A stretch of 10,131 nt of DNA from Rhodoferax sp. Its GTDB lineage: Bacteria > Pseudomonadota > Gammaproteobacteria > Burkholderiales > Burkholderiaceae_C. Below, one piece after another: positions 1-7,345 of this stretch (position 1 is the first letter of the stretch; each line of letters starts with the position of its first letter). Under the pieces are notes generated by a model, which worked only from the letters and a program-made list of their open reading frames with translations, had not been told where the DNA came from and did not search any database. The translations under genes and the position numbers were made by a program. The stretch covers positions 1 through 10,131 of the forward strand of contig JAQTSL010000116.1 in the NCBI GenBank assembly GCA_028711355.1. The letters are read 5' to 3'.

Positions 1-607
1 GCTGGCACAAATGGGCGCTGGTCTCAATGTCGTGCTCGATGATCAGGATGCCCACCTGGTAGCGTTCGTGAAGCTCCTTGAGCATCGCCATGAAACGGCG
101 CTTGCCATGAGTTTCCAGCCCGGCCAGCACTTCGTCGAGCATCAGCAGTTTGGGCTCGGTGGCCAGCGCTTTGGCCACTTCAAGCGCCTTGAGTTCGGTC
201 AGCGCCAATTCTTTGGCAGCGTTCTTTTCAGCGCGTGAGGTCAGGTTGGTGAAGGCAAGAATCTCGTCGATCTTGCGCGAGTCAACCGCGCCGGCACCAA
301 AGCGCTGCGCCACCAGCAAGTTTTCGCGTACGGTGAGCTCATGCATCGGCTGCGGTATCTGGAACGTTCGGCCGATGCCCATCTTGGCGCGTTGGTGCAA
401 TGGCGCGCGCAGTACGTCGGTGCCATCAAACAGGATCTGGCCACTGGTGGGTTGCACCAGCCCTGAAATGGCGTTGAACAGCGTGGTTTTGCCGGCACCG
501 TTGGGGCCGACCAACCCCATCACTTCAGCCGCACCAATCGAAAAACTGACGCTGTTGACCGCCATCAGGCCGCCAAACCGCACCGACAGGTTGTCAAGAC
601 GCAGCAT
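1..607 (-). CDS. livG: Branched-chain-type ABC transporter ATP-binding protein (LivG-like), 3' end cut by window edge
   Basis: This is the cytoplasmic ATPase of a HAAT-family importer; it powers the LivH/LivM-like permeases encoded just upstream. I translated 202 residues from the ATG at 607; the rest (about 50 residues for the family) lies beyond the window. Visible motifs are Walker A GPNGAGKT (34-41), Q-loop RTFQ (Q83), Walker B LLMLDE (154-159) and the switch histidine in IIEHD (H192). The signature motif is odd: where LSGGQ is expected the protein reads LALTE (134-138), followed by LKALEVAKAL. From memory, a glycine-poor signature occurs in one branch of branched-chain-type ATPases, so this is probably a subfamily trait and not decay. 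The start overlaps the livM-like end by 14 bases and has an AGAGGAG ribosome site, so translation is likely coupled. A LivF-like second ATPase is expected further left. The solute is unknown. Confidence 0.93.
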   Translation of the reverse strand, partial: MLRLDNLSVRFGGLMAVNSVSFSIGAAEVMGLVGPNGAGKTTLFNAISGLVQPTSGQILFDGTDVLRAPLHQRAKMGIGRTFQIPQPMHELTVRENLLVAQRFGAGAVDSRKIDEILAFTNLTSRAEKNAAKELALTELKALEVAKALATEPKLLMLDEVLAGLETHGKRRFMAMLKELHERYQVGILIIEHDIETSAHLCQ

Positions 608-1550
608 GATGCTGACTCCTCTTGCGCTTGCGCAGCAGCGGCAGCAGGCCGCCTGGGCTGAGAATGATCATCGCTACCAGCAGCGCGCCCAGAATGAGTT
701 GATGGCCGGATGGGATCAGGTTTTTAAAGATCAGTTGATCCACCAGATAAACCGTCACCGCGCCGATCAACGGGCCCAAGATGGTGCGGTAACCGCCAAA
801 AATGGCCGCCACAATGGGCAGCGTGACCCACAGCCCGTTGAAAGCGTAATCGGGCTCCAAAAAATTGATGTAGTGCACATTGAACGCGCCCACCACGCCG
901 GTCATGAAGGCCGATACAAACAGCATCAGCGCCTTGAGCAAGGTGCTGTTGACACCCACTACCCGGGTCGCATCTTCGCTGTCGTGCATGGCGCGCAAAG
1001 CCAAGCCGAAATAGCTGGAGCGGATCAGCTTGTAAGCGACCACAAAGACCAGCACCACGCTCAGGATGATCAGATAGCTGCCGACTTTGCTGCCCAAATC
1101 GAACCCGAACAGCACCGGAAAGCGCGGCACACTGGACAGTCCGCCGGCACCGCCCGTGACTGACTCCCACTCGGTTGCCACAATTTTGAAAATGTGCGCG
1201 TAGGCCAGGATCGCCAGGGCGAAATACGGCCCACGTAAGCGCAACACCGGCAGCATCACCAAAGAAGCGCCAAAGGCACCGACACCGCCCAGCACCATTG
1301 CCAACACCACTGGCACGCCAGCCTTCATGGTCAGGATGGCCGACACATAGGCCCCCACACCAAAAAACGCCGAATGACCAAAGCTCACCATGCCGCCCAA
1401 ATTGCCAAGCAGCGCCCAAGCCAGCGCGACGCCGCCAATCACCAGCGACGCGATGATCAGGCTCATCACATAATTGTTGTGGCCCAGCACCAGCGGAATC
1501 ACGCCGTAGGCCACCAGCAACCCAAGCCATGTTGTCCGGTTGGTTTTCAT
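594..1550 (-). CDS. livM: Branched-chain-type ABC transporter permease (LivM-like)
   Basis: This is an inner-membrane permease of 318 residues that should pair with the LivH-like protein to form the solute channel. The sequence is strongly hydrophobic with many membrane segments. It carries the family hallmark NLGGMVSFGHSAFFGVGAY near residues 50-68, a cytoplasmic coupling-loop segment (ALRAMHDSEDATRVVGVN), and a C-terminal IFGGYRTILGPLIGA. The C-terminus is basic (RKRKR). The frame stays open upstream to 1955, but I chose the ATG at 1550. It has a GGAGG ribosome site (1556-1560), begins with MKTNRTTWLG followed at once by hydrophobic segments, and overlaps the livH-like stop as ATGA (1547-1550). 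The upstream extension would be arginine-rich and soluble, and it lies inside the livH-like gene in another frame. The LivM family is certain; the substrate is not. Confidence 0.93.
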   Translation of the reverse strand: MKTNRTTWLGLLVAYGVIPLVLGHNNYVMSLIIASLVIGGVALAWALLGNLGGMVSFGHSAFFGVGAYVSAILTMKAGVPVVLAMVLGGVGAFGASLVMLPVLRLRGPYFALAILAYAHIFKIVATEWESVTGGAGGLSSVPRFPVLFGFDLGSKVGSYLIILSVVLVFVVAYKLIRSSYFGLALRAMHDSEDATRVVGVNSTLLKALMLFVSAFMTGVVGAFNVHYINFLEPDYAFNGLWVTLPIVAAIFGGYRTILGPLIGAVTVYLVDQLIFKNLIPSGHQLILGALLVAMIILSPGGLLPLLRKRKRSQHHAAS

Positions 1551-2419
1551 CCGCGCCTCCGGGCTGCACCAAACAAGCCATTGGGCATGACAAACAGCAC
1601 CAGCAAAAACAGCGTCATGCCAGCCAGCTCTTGCAGTGCCGAACTGGCCAAGGTCACGGTCAGCGATTCGGTCACGCCCAGCAACAGGGCGCCGACCAAC
1701 ACGCCTGGAATGGAGCCGATGCCAGCCAGCACGGTAATGATGAAGGCCTTGACCGTCAGCACGTGCCCGTAAGAGGGTTGAATCACGCCGTAGCTGTACA
1801 GTGCAACGCCGGCAAAGGCGGCCAGCAGTCCGGCCACGGCAAACGAGATGATTTCGGTCAGGCGCGGGTTGATGCCCATCAGTTTGGCAGCATCGCGGTT
1901 GCTCGACACGGCCCGCACGGCGCGCCCATACCAACTGCGTGACAGCCACCACCACAGCAGCGCCATCAGCACCACGCTGACCACAAAAAACAGCAGCTCA
2001 CTGTGCATGCTGTACAGCGGCCCGACCACGATCGCGTCTTGCAACCAGGCCGAACTGGTGGTGTGGATGTCGGCCGACCAGATCAGTAGTACCGCGTTGG
2101 TCAGAATGATGCCGATGCCGTAAGTCAGGATCAGGGTATTGATCTCACGGTCGTTGCGGATCAGGCTGATCAGGGCATAGACCAGCATCGCCGACAGGCA
2201 TACCGCCACCATCGCCAACGGAATGGCAAACACCGGATTGATGCCCAGCCGCGACTCCACCGTGTAGGCAATGTAGGCCGCCAGCAGCACCAGTTCGCCA
2301 TGCGCGAGGTTGATCACGCTCATGGTGCCAAACACCAGGGCCAGCCCCAGCGCGATCAGCGCATAGGAGCCACCCTGGAGCACGCCAGAGTAGAGCGCTT
2401 GGGCGATCAGTTCAAGCAT
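1547..2419 (-). CDS. livH: Branched-chain-type ABC transporter permease (LivH-like)
   Basis: This is the first inner-membrane permease of the importer, 290 residues, the normal length for LivH proteins. The N-terminus contains the family-typical GVLQGGSYALIALGLALVFG followed by NLAHGELVLLAAY. A conserved cytoplasmic loop with AVRAVSSNRDAAKLMGINP precedes the last helices, and IGSIPGVLVGALLLG lies near the C-terminus. About eight hydrophobic segments are visible. The start ATG (2417-2419) lies 15 bases after the stop of the binding-protein gene. Only a weak purine signal precedes it, so expression probably depends on ribosomes arriving from upstream. Its stop overlaps the start of the livM-like gene as ATGA. 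Its position between binding protein and second permease matches the usual order of HAAT operons. Confidence 0.94.
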   Translation of the reverse strand: MLELIAQALYSGVLQGGSYALIALGLALVFGTMSVINLAHGELVLLAAYIAYTVESRLGINPVFAIPLAMVAVCLSAMLVYALISLIRNDREINTLILTYGIGIILTNAVLLIWSADIHTTSSAWLQDAIVVGPLYSMHSELLFFVVSVVLMALLWWWLSRSWYGRAVRAVSSNRDAAKLMGINPRLTEIISFAVAGLLAAFAGVALYSYGVIQPSYGHVLTVKAFIITVLAGIGSIPGVLVGALLLGVTESLTVTLASSALQELAGMTLFLLVLFVMPNGLFGAARRRG

Positions 2420-2434
2420 AAATGCCGCGCTGGG

Positions 2435-3604
2435 TTACCAGGGAACGCCAGGGAAATTGATCTTGCCGGTGGCGTCGCTGCTGGGCCAGACGATGCTGAT
2501 CTTGCCGGTTTGATGTTGGCCCATGCGGTGCACAAAATTCAGGTTATCGCCCTGTTCGCTGAACTCAACGCGACCAATCAGGGTGTCACGGCTGGTTTTG
2601 CTCAGCTCCTGTGCAATGCCGCCCTTGCTGACCGTTCCCTTGTCAGCGGCGCGGGCAATCGCTTCAAACAGCAGCATCGATTGGACATAACCAAACTGAC
2701 CCAGGTAATCGGGTTCCTTGTTGAACAGCTTTTTGTAAGTGTCGGCAAACAGTTGGCCGTCCGCGGTTTTGAATTGGGCCGGGAACGGCAGCAACGCGGT
2801 GCCATAGACCGACGGCATCAGGTCCGGAAACTCAGACGCCATTTTGGGGGTTGCCAGCGACCAGACACCGACCATCGCCTTGACGTCGGGTTTGAGCACC
2901 TTGGCAGCGCGCAAAATGCCAACGTAGTCGTTCTCGTAGCCGACCATCAGAATCGCTTCGGATTTGTCCTGTAGCTTGACCTTGTTGATGATCGGTTTGA
3001 AGTCGGTGATGGCCGGATCAAAGGCGTGTGTGGCGACTTTCAGGCCTTTGCCCTCCAGCTCTTTTTGCACATCCTTGGCCAAGTCGCCGGTGGCTTGCTT
3101 GGTCAGGTAAATGATGGAAACAGTTTTGACTTTCATGTCGCCTAGCAGACCGACCACGGCTTTTTGATAACCCTGCGTGTTGTTGATGCGAAAGAACGTC
3201 TTGTAGCCGCGTTTGGTCAGTGCATCATCGACCCCGCCCGACGTGATGTACGGCAGGCCCAGCTTGTTGGCGGCGTCGGACGCCGGTGCGATATTGTTGG
3301 AGCCATAACCGCCAGTGATCGCCACCACGCCCTGGCCAGCCAGCTTCTCGACCGCGGCAATGGCTTTGGCCGGTGCTGATTCGTCGTCGGCGGTGATGAT
3401 CTTGATCTTGTGTTTGGCGTTGGTTTTGTTGAACACCTCGACCGCCACCGAAATGCCTTCGTTCATGCCGGAGCCGACGCGCGCCAGGTTGCCGGTGAGG
3501 GGAATTTCTGCGCCAACCAGAAACTCTGCGGCGGTGGCCTGATGGGCGGTCAGGGCCAACGCCGTTAACGTAGCCAAACCGAGTTGCTTGTAGATGGTTT
3601 TCAT
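2435..3604 (-). CDS. Periplasmic substrate-binding protein of a branched-chain-type ABC transporter (LivK/peripla_BP_6-like)
   Basis: This is the secreted solute receptor that hands its ligand to the LivH/LivM-like channel. It is 389 residues from the chosen start. A clear signal peptide is present: MKTIYK, a hydrophobic stretch around residues 8-20, and the cleavage site ATA|AEF after residue 25. The mature protein begins with FLVGAEIPLTGNLARVGSGM, the usual opening of type I periplasmic binding folds, and then shows ADDESAPAKAIAAVEKL and ITGGYGSNNIAPASDAAN, typical of ligand-contact regions. An ATG five codons upstream (3619, giving METET) is possible. I prefer 3604 because a GGAGA ribosome site sits correctly before it and the signal peptide then starts with MK. 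The protein differs enough from LivK, and sits beside enough CoA-pathway genes, that an aromatic, alicyclic or aliphatic acid ligand is more plausible than leucine. That is inference. Confidence 0.93.
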   Translation of the reverse strand: MKTIYKQLGLATLTALALTAHQATAAEFLVGAEIPLTGNLARVGSGMNEGISVAVEVFNKTNAKHKIKIITADDESAPAKAIAAVEKLAGQGVVAITGGYGSNNIAPASDAANKLGLPYITSGGVDDALTKRGYKTFFRINNTQGYQKAVVGLLGDMKVKTVSIIYLTKQATGDLAKDVQKELEGKGLKVATHAFDPAITDFKPIINKVKLQDKSEAILMVGYENDYVGILRAAKVLKPDVKAMVGVWSLATPKMASEFPDLMPSVYGTALLPFPAQFKTADGQLFADTYKKLFNKEPDYLGQFGYVQSMLLFEAIARAADKGTVSKGGIAQELSKTSRDTLIGRVEFSEQGDNLNFVHRMGQHQTGKISIVWPSSDATGKINFPGVPW

Positions 3605-3635
3605 CGTCTCTGTCTCCATTTTGTGGTGGGGCGCT

Positions 3636-5207
3636 TCACTGCCCCGGGGTTAAGAATTCTTGATCCATACGCTGCGCCAGTTGCTGTAACTGGCCCTTCA
3701 AAATCTTGCCGGTTGCAGCGGCCGGCAAAGTGGGCATGAAAACTATTGTGTTGGGCAGCTTGTAGGGTGACAGGCGTTGCGCCAGAAATTGGCGCAGACC
3801 GGCTGCCTCCAGCGCCTGACCGGGCGTTGCTTCAACAAAGGCCACCACCTCTTCATTGCCATCGGCCACCGACCGGCCGACCACGGCGGATTGGGTCACG
3901 GCTGGATGGGCGTTGATGGCGGCTTCAACTTCAACCGGATAGACGTTAAAGCCGGAACGGATGATCAGCTCTTTGGTGCGGCCAACGATGAACAATGCGC
4001 CGTCGGGCGCCTGGCGCGCCACGTCACCGGTATTGAGCCAGCCACCCTGGCGCATGGTCTGCGCGGTCAGCTCCGCTTCGCGGTAATAGCCCTGCATTAC
4101 ATTGGGACCCCGCACCCACAATTCACCTGGCTCGCCGGGCACAACATCGACCCCGGCGGCGTCAACCAGCCGAATTTCGATACCGGGAATGGGCGTGCCG
4201 ACCGAGGTGTCTTGGCGCGGTTGTCCGGGCCGCGTCTGACTGATCGTCGGCGAGGTCTCGGTCATGCCGTAGCCGTTGTGCAGCGGCTGGCCAAACAAGG
4301 CTTCGACGTTGTTTTTCAGGGTTTGGTCCAGTGGCGATCCGCCGGCGTAGATGAAGCGCAGCGCCGAACCAGCCGCCGTCCAGCCTTGACGGTCGAAGTC
4401 GAGCAGACGCGCGTACATGGCGGGCACGCCTTGCAGCATGGTCAGGCCGTGGTCGCGGATGGCGCTGATCATGGCTTGCGGCGAGTAGCGTGCTTCGACC
4501 AGCAGACAGGCGCCGGCGTAAAAAGTGCCGAGCAAGACCGAGGCCAACCCATAGACATGCGACATCGGCAACACGCCATAGACCCGGTCGTTGGGCTGTA
4601 CCCCGCGCAGTTGCCCGGAGACGGCGGCAATAAACAACAAATTGCGATGCGTCAGCATGACGCCCTTAGGGTGGCCGGTGGTACCGGTGGTGTAAATCAG
4701 CGCGGCCACCTGTTCACTGCCAGACGCCGCGACCGGTTCGGCCGTGCAGTTTTCGTTCTGCGGGCTCACCATCAAAGGGCCCAGCAGCGGCAAGCGGTGC
4801 TCTTGGGCGTCAAAACGCAGCGCATGGGCGCTGGCTTCGGCTGACACGGCGGTGGTGAAAATCACGCGCCGAGCCGCGCAATGGCTGTAGATATTGCCGA
4901 TTTCACCCGCTGACAGGCGGGCGTTAATGTTGACCGACCAGGCGTCCATGCTGGCCAGGGCAAACAGCAGCGCCACCTGGGCCGCACAGTTTTCACCCAC
5001 CACCATCACGCGGTCACCAGGGCGCACCTCTAGCTGTGTCAGAAAAGCCTGTGCTTGGTCGATCGCATGAGCCAGTTGCTGGTAATTCCACGCCAGCCCC
5101 GGTGCTAGCACAGCGGGCGCCAACGGTGATTGACGCGCCCAACGACGCGGCACGTCGCTCAGCCGGTCCGGCAGTTCGGTCAGCAACACGGCGCTGGTTT
5201 GACTCAT
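3636..5207 (-). CDS. AMP-forming acyl/aryl-CoA ligase (class I adenylate-forming enzyme)
   Basis: This cytoplasmic enzyme activates a carboxylic acid with ATP to an acyl-adenylate and then to a CoA thioester. The 523-residue protein has the complete family motif set: P-loop YTTGTTGHPKG (172-182), YGMTE (313-317), GELW (361-364), TGD (393-395), GRTKELI (409-415) and the C-terminal GK (500-501), whose lysine is the usual adenylation residue. No membrane segment is seen. The frame is open upstream to 5381, but I chose the ATG at 5207. It overlaps the dehydrogenase stop as ATGA (5204-5207) and opens the family-typical N-terminus; the upstream extension is an arginine-rich shadow of the dehydrogenase gene. 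There is no good ribosome site, which fits translational coupling. It is followed after 31 bases by the binding-protein gene. The substrate class (fatty, aromatic, alicyclic or dicarboxylic acid) cannot be decided from motifs. Confidence 0.94.
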   Translation of the reverse strand: MSQTSAVLLTELPDRLSDVPRRWARQSPLAPAVLAPGLAWNYQQLAHAIDQAQAFLTQLEVRPGDRVMVVGENCAAQVALLFALASMDAWSVNINARLSAGEIGNIYSHCAARRVIFTTAVSAEASAHALRFDAQEHRLPLLGPLMVSPQNENCTAEPVAASGSEQVAALIYTTGTTGHPKGVMLTHRNLLFIAAVSGQLRGVQPNDRVYGVLPMSHVYGLASVLLGTFYAGACLLVEARYSPQAMISAIRDHGLTMLQGVPAMYARLLDFDRQGWTAAGSALRFIYAGGSPLDQTLKNNVEALFGQPLHNGYGMTETSPTISQTRPGQPRQDTSVGTPIPGIEIRLVDAAGVDVVPGEPGELWVRGPNVMQGYYREAELTAQTMRQGGWLNTGDVARQAPDGALFIVGRTKELIIRSGFNVYPVEVEAAINAHPAVTQSAVVGRSVADGNEEVVAFVEATPGQALEAAGLRQFLAQRLSPYKLPNTIVFMPTLPAAATGKILKGQLQQLAQRMDQEFLTPGQ

Positions 5208-6361
5208 TGCGAACGCGCCGCTTTGATCAAGTTGCGCGCAATCACCAGTTGCTGGATCTGGCTGGTGCCCTCGTAGATGCGAAACAGGCGCACGTCGCGG
5301 TAAAAACGCTCGGCCGCGTAGTCGGCCACGTAGCCAGCGCCGCCGTGAATCTGCACCGACCGGTCTGCGACACGGCCGCACATTTCTGAAGCAAACAGTT
5401 TGGCGCAGGAGGCCTCGGTGGACACGTCTTGCCCGGCGTCGCGCCGTCTGGCGGCGTCGATCACCATGCAGCGCGCGGCGTACATTTCCGCCTTGCTGTC
5501 GGCCAGCATGGCCTGAATCAACTGAAAGTCGGCGATCGGTTTGCCAAACTGGCGCCGCTCGCAGGCGTAGTGCAGCGCGTCACTGAGCATGCGTTCAGCC
5601 GCACCGACGCAGACTGCGGCGATATGCAGTCTGCCCTTGTCGAGCACCTTCATGGCGGTTTTGAAACCGACACCTTCTTTGCCACCGATCAGATTGGCCA
5701 TCGGAACACGGCAATTGTCAAAAATCACGTCGCAGGTATGGGCACCTTTTTGACCCATTTTTTTATCAATTTTCCCGAGCGACAGGCCGGGCGTGCCCTG
5801 TTCCACCACAAATGCCGAAATGGCACCGGCCCCTTTCAGGGTAGGGTCGGTGCGCGCCATCACGGTAAAGATGGCAGCCTGCGGCGCGTTGGTGATAAAG
5901 CGCTTGGTGCCGTTCAGGAGGTAGTCGTTACCGTCACGCACCGCCGTGGTGCGCAGCGACGCGGCGTCCGAGCCGGCGTCGGGCTCGGTCAGGGCAAACG
6001 AGCCAATGATCTCACCCGTGGCCAGGCGCGGCAGATAGCGCTCTTTCTGTTCTTCGGTGCCATCAATGACGATGCCTTGCGAGCCAATGCCGTTGTTGGT
6101 GCCGATCAGCGATCGGAACGCGGGCGAGGTCTTGGCAATCTCGAAGGCAAACAGTACTTCTTCTTCCATTGTCAGGTTCAGCCCACCGTATTGTTCGGGC
6201 AGGGAGAGACCAAACAGGCCAAGCGCGCGCATATCGCTGACGACATCAGCAGGAATTTGATCGGTCTCAGCCACTTCGGCCTCAAGCGGGACCAGCCGCT
6301 CACGGACAAATCGCCCAACGCTGCTGAGCAACAACTCCAGGGTTTCGGTATCTCTGATCAT
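5204..6361 (-). CDS. Acyl-CoA dehydrogenase (FAD-dependent)
   Basis: This enzyme oxidises an acyl-CoA at the alpha-beta bond with FAD and passes electrons to electron-transfer flavoprotein. It has 385 residues, the standard length for short/medium-chain type enzymes. It shows FALTEPDAGSD (122-132), the flavin/substrate motif, then RRQFGKPIADFQ (269-280), QIHGGAGY (337-344) and a C-terminal RIYEGTSQIQ (361-370). E364 stands where the catalytic base lies in the short/medium-chain, isovaleryl (different position) and glutaryl branches; here it follows the SCAD/MCAD/glutaryl pattern. The start ATG at 6361 has only a weak GAAG signal. The gene follows the IclR gene after 38 bases and overlaps the CoA-ligase gene, so it probably acts on that ligase's product. 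Substrate chain length or ring structure is not readable. No hydratase, thiolase or ETF gene is in the window. Confidence 0.95.
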   Translation of the reverse strand: MIRDTETLELLLSSVGRFVRERLVPLEAEVAETDQIPADVVSDMRALGLFGLSLPEQYGGLNLTMEEEVLFAFEIAKTSPAFRSLIGTNNGIGSQGIVIDGTEEQKERYLPRLATGEIIGSFALTEPDAGSDAASLRTTAVRDGNDYLLNGTKRFITNAPQAAIFTVMARTDPTLKGAGAISAFVVEQGTPGLSLGKIDKKMGQKGAHTCDVIFDNCRVPMANLIGGKEGVGFKTAMKVLDKGRLHIAAVCVGAAERMLSDALHYACERRQFGKPIADFQLIQAMLADSKAEMYAARCMVIDAARRRDAGQDVSTEASCAKLFASEMCGRVADRSVQIHGGAGYVADYAAERFYRDVRLFRIYEGTSQIQQLVIARNLIKAARSQ

Positions 6362-6399
6362 GGTTTCTTCACAGTTCTAATTTCATGGGAATAGGCAAC

Positions 6400-7209
6400 T
6401 CAAGCGGTGCCCAGATCGGCCTGCACCTTGCGTACCAGCAGCACCAGTTTGGGGCCGAGATCGTTCAAGAGCAGATCGCGCGGCAACAGATAGGCCGGGC
6501 CACCACAGTTGAACGCCAGTTGCTTTTGACCGATCGGGTCAATCAGCGGCACGCCAACGGCATGCACGTCGGTCTGCCAGTCGCCTTCGCTCAGGCAAAA
6601 GCCGCGCTCCTGATAGTCACGTAGCGCCTGTTCAACGCCGGCCTTGACACGCGGCCAGACCGGTTGGTCAGCCAGCCGGATCTGGTCCATCACCAGGTCA
6701 CGTTCGTCTTGTGGCAAGCCGCACAACAGGGCCTTGCCCATGGCGGTCGTGGCGATCGGAATCCGCGACCCAATATCCAGCCGCAAGGTGACACGTGCGC
6801 TGCTCTGGCAGGTTTGCACATAGACCATACGCAGGCGATCCCGAATGCCAATCGCGACTGACGCCTGGGAATACTCCGCCAGCTCTTGCATCGCCGGGCG
6901 CGCGATTTTTCGCAAATCGAGCTGGCCCAGCAGGGAATAGCCCAGCGCCAGCACGCCTGAGGCCAATTGGTACTTGCCCTGACTGTCGGAATACGCCAGG
7001 TAGCCGAGTTTTTTCAGCGTGTAGATCAGCCGCGACACGGTTGGTTTAGGTAGATTCGTCCGACGTGCCAGCTCGGCGTGACTCAAGTACACGTCGTTGG
7101 GCCGAAAACAGCGCAACAGGTCTAGCCCGCGCGCCAATGCCGTGACAAACTGGCGGTCTTTGCCTTCTTCGGCACTGTCCAACGCTTGGGTATCTTCGGT
7201 CGGGTCCAT
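6400..7209 (-). CDS. IclR-family transcriptional regulator (PcaR/PobR-like type)
   Basis: This is a DNA-binding regulator of 269 residues with the two-domain IclR layout. Residues 20-35 (QFVTALARGLDLLRCF) and the winged helix-turn-helix around 43-72 (LSHAELARRTNLPKPTVSRL) form the DNA-binding domain. The effector domain follows from about residue 100, with GSRIPIATTAMGKALL (148-162 region) and a C-terminal ligand pocket. The QFVTALARGLD opening is typical of the PcaR/PobR group, which senses aromatic catabolites, but this alone does not give the ligand. I chose the ATG at 7209: an AAGAGA signal precedes it, and the family N-terminus begins soon after. ATGs at 7248 and 7356 would add residues encoded by repeat DNA. 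It is the first gene of the operon and lies in the same direction, so it may control itself together with the catabolic and transport genes. Confidence 0.93.
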   Translation of the reverse strand: MDPTEDTQALDSAEEGKDRQFVTALARGLDLLRCFRPNDVYLSHAELARRTNLPKPTVSRLIYTLKKLGYLAYSDSQGKYQLASGVLALGYSLLGQLDLRKIARPAMQELAEYSQASVAIGIRDRLRMVYVQTCQSSARVTLRLDIGSRIPIATTAMGKALLCGLPQDERDLVMDQIRLADQPVWPRVKAGVEQALRDYQERGFCLSEGDWQTDVHAVGVPLIDPIGQKQLAFNCGGPAYLLPRDLLLNDLGPKLVLLVRKVQADLGTA

Positions 7210-7220
7210 TCGGACGGGTC

Positions 7221-7236
7221 TCTTTAACGTGAAAGA
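7221..7236. promoter_or_regulatory. Candidate operator: 16-bp near-palindrome just upstream of the IclR gene
   Basis: TCTTTAACGTGAAAGA reads almost the same on both strands, with one mismatched pair, and is centred on ACGT. It begins 12 bases upstream of the regulator start codon and overlaps its ribosome-site region. IclR proteins bind short palindromes near their own promoters, so it could be an autoregulatory site. Only this copy was seen and no known consensus was matched, so the call is tentative. Confidence 0.3.
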
Positions 7237-7242
7237 ACAGGT

Positions 7243-7314
7243 TGTCATATCGGGCCGGGACCCGGTATCCATGAATTTGGAGCCATGGATTGCGGATCGG
7301 AGTCCGCAATGACA
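7243..7314. repeat. REP/BIME-like nested palindrome (two hairpins inside two outer inverted repeats)
   Basis: The element is symmetric at three levels. The outer arms are TGTCAT (7243-7248) and ATGACA (7309-7314). The inner arms are ATCCATG (7267-7273) and CATGGAT (7284-7290). Between them lie two hairpins: ATATCGGG (7247-7254) with CCCGGTAT (7261-7268), which includes one G-T pair, and ATTGCGGA (7289-7296) with TCCGCAAT (7303-7310), with a loop of six. This is the build of a bacterial interspersed palindromic repeat pair. It lies 34 bases upstream of the IclR start, where the operon promoter should be, and could act as a structured leader, protein-binding site or transcription brake. Copy number in the genome is unknown. 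Confidence 0.6.
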
Positions 7315-7345
7315 GCCTTCTTTGATGCTTCCGGGCGGCGTAAAT

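Noticed and set aside
150..1163. Long plus-strand open frame of 337 codons
   Set aside because: It lies opposite the livG/livM-like genes, has an odd composition with no recognisable family, and crosses two well-supported genes. It is a GC-rich shadow frame.
1551..1955. N-terminal extension of the LivM-like frame to 1955
   Set aside because: The extension is arginine-rich and lies inside the LivH-like gene. The ATG at 1550 has a GGAGG site and the ATGA overlap.
3777..4844. 355-codon plus-strand open frame
   Set aside because: It is opposite the CoA-ligase gene, whose motifs are complete. The plus-strand translation shows no family features.
5208..5381. N-terminal extension of the CoA-ligase frame to 5381
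   Set aside because: It is an out-of-frame reading of the dehydrogenase C-terminus. The ATG at 5207 gives the normal family start and an ATGA overlap.
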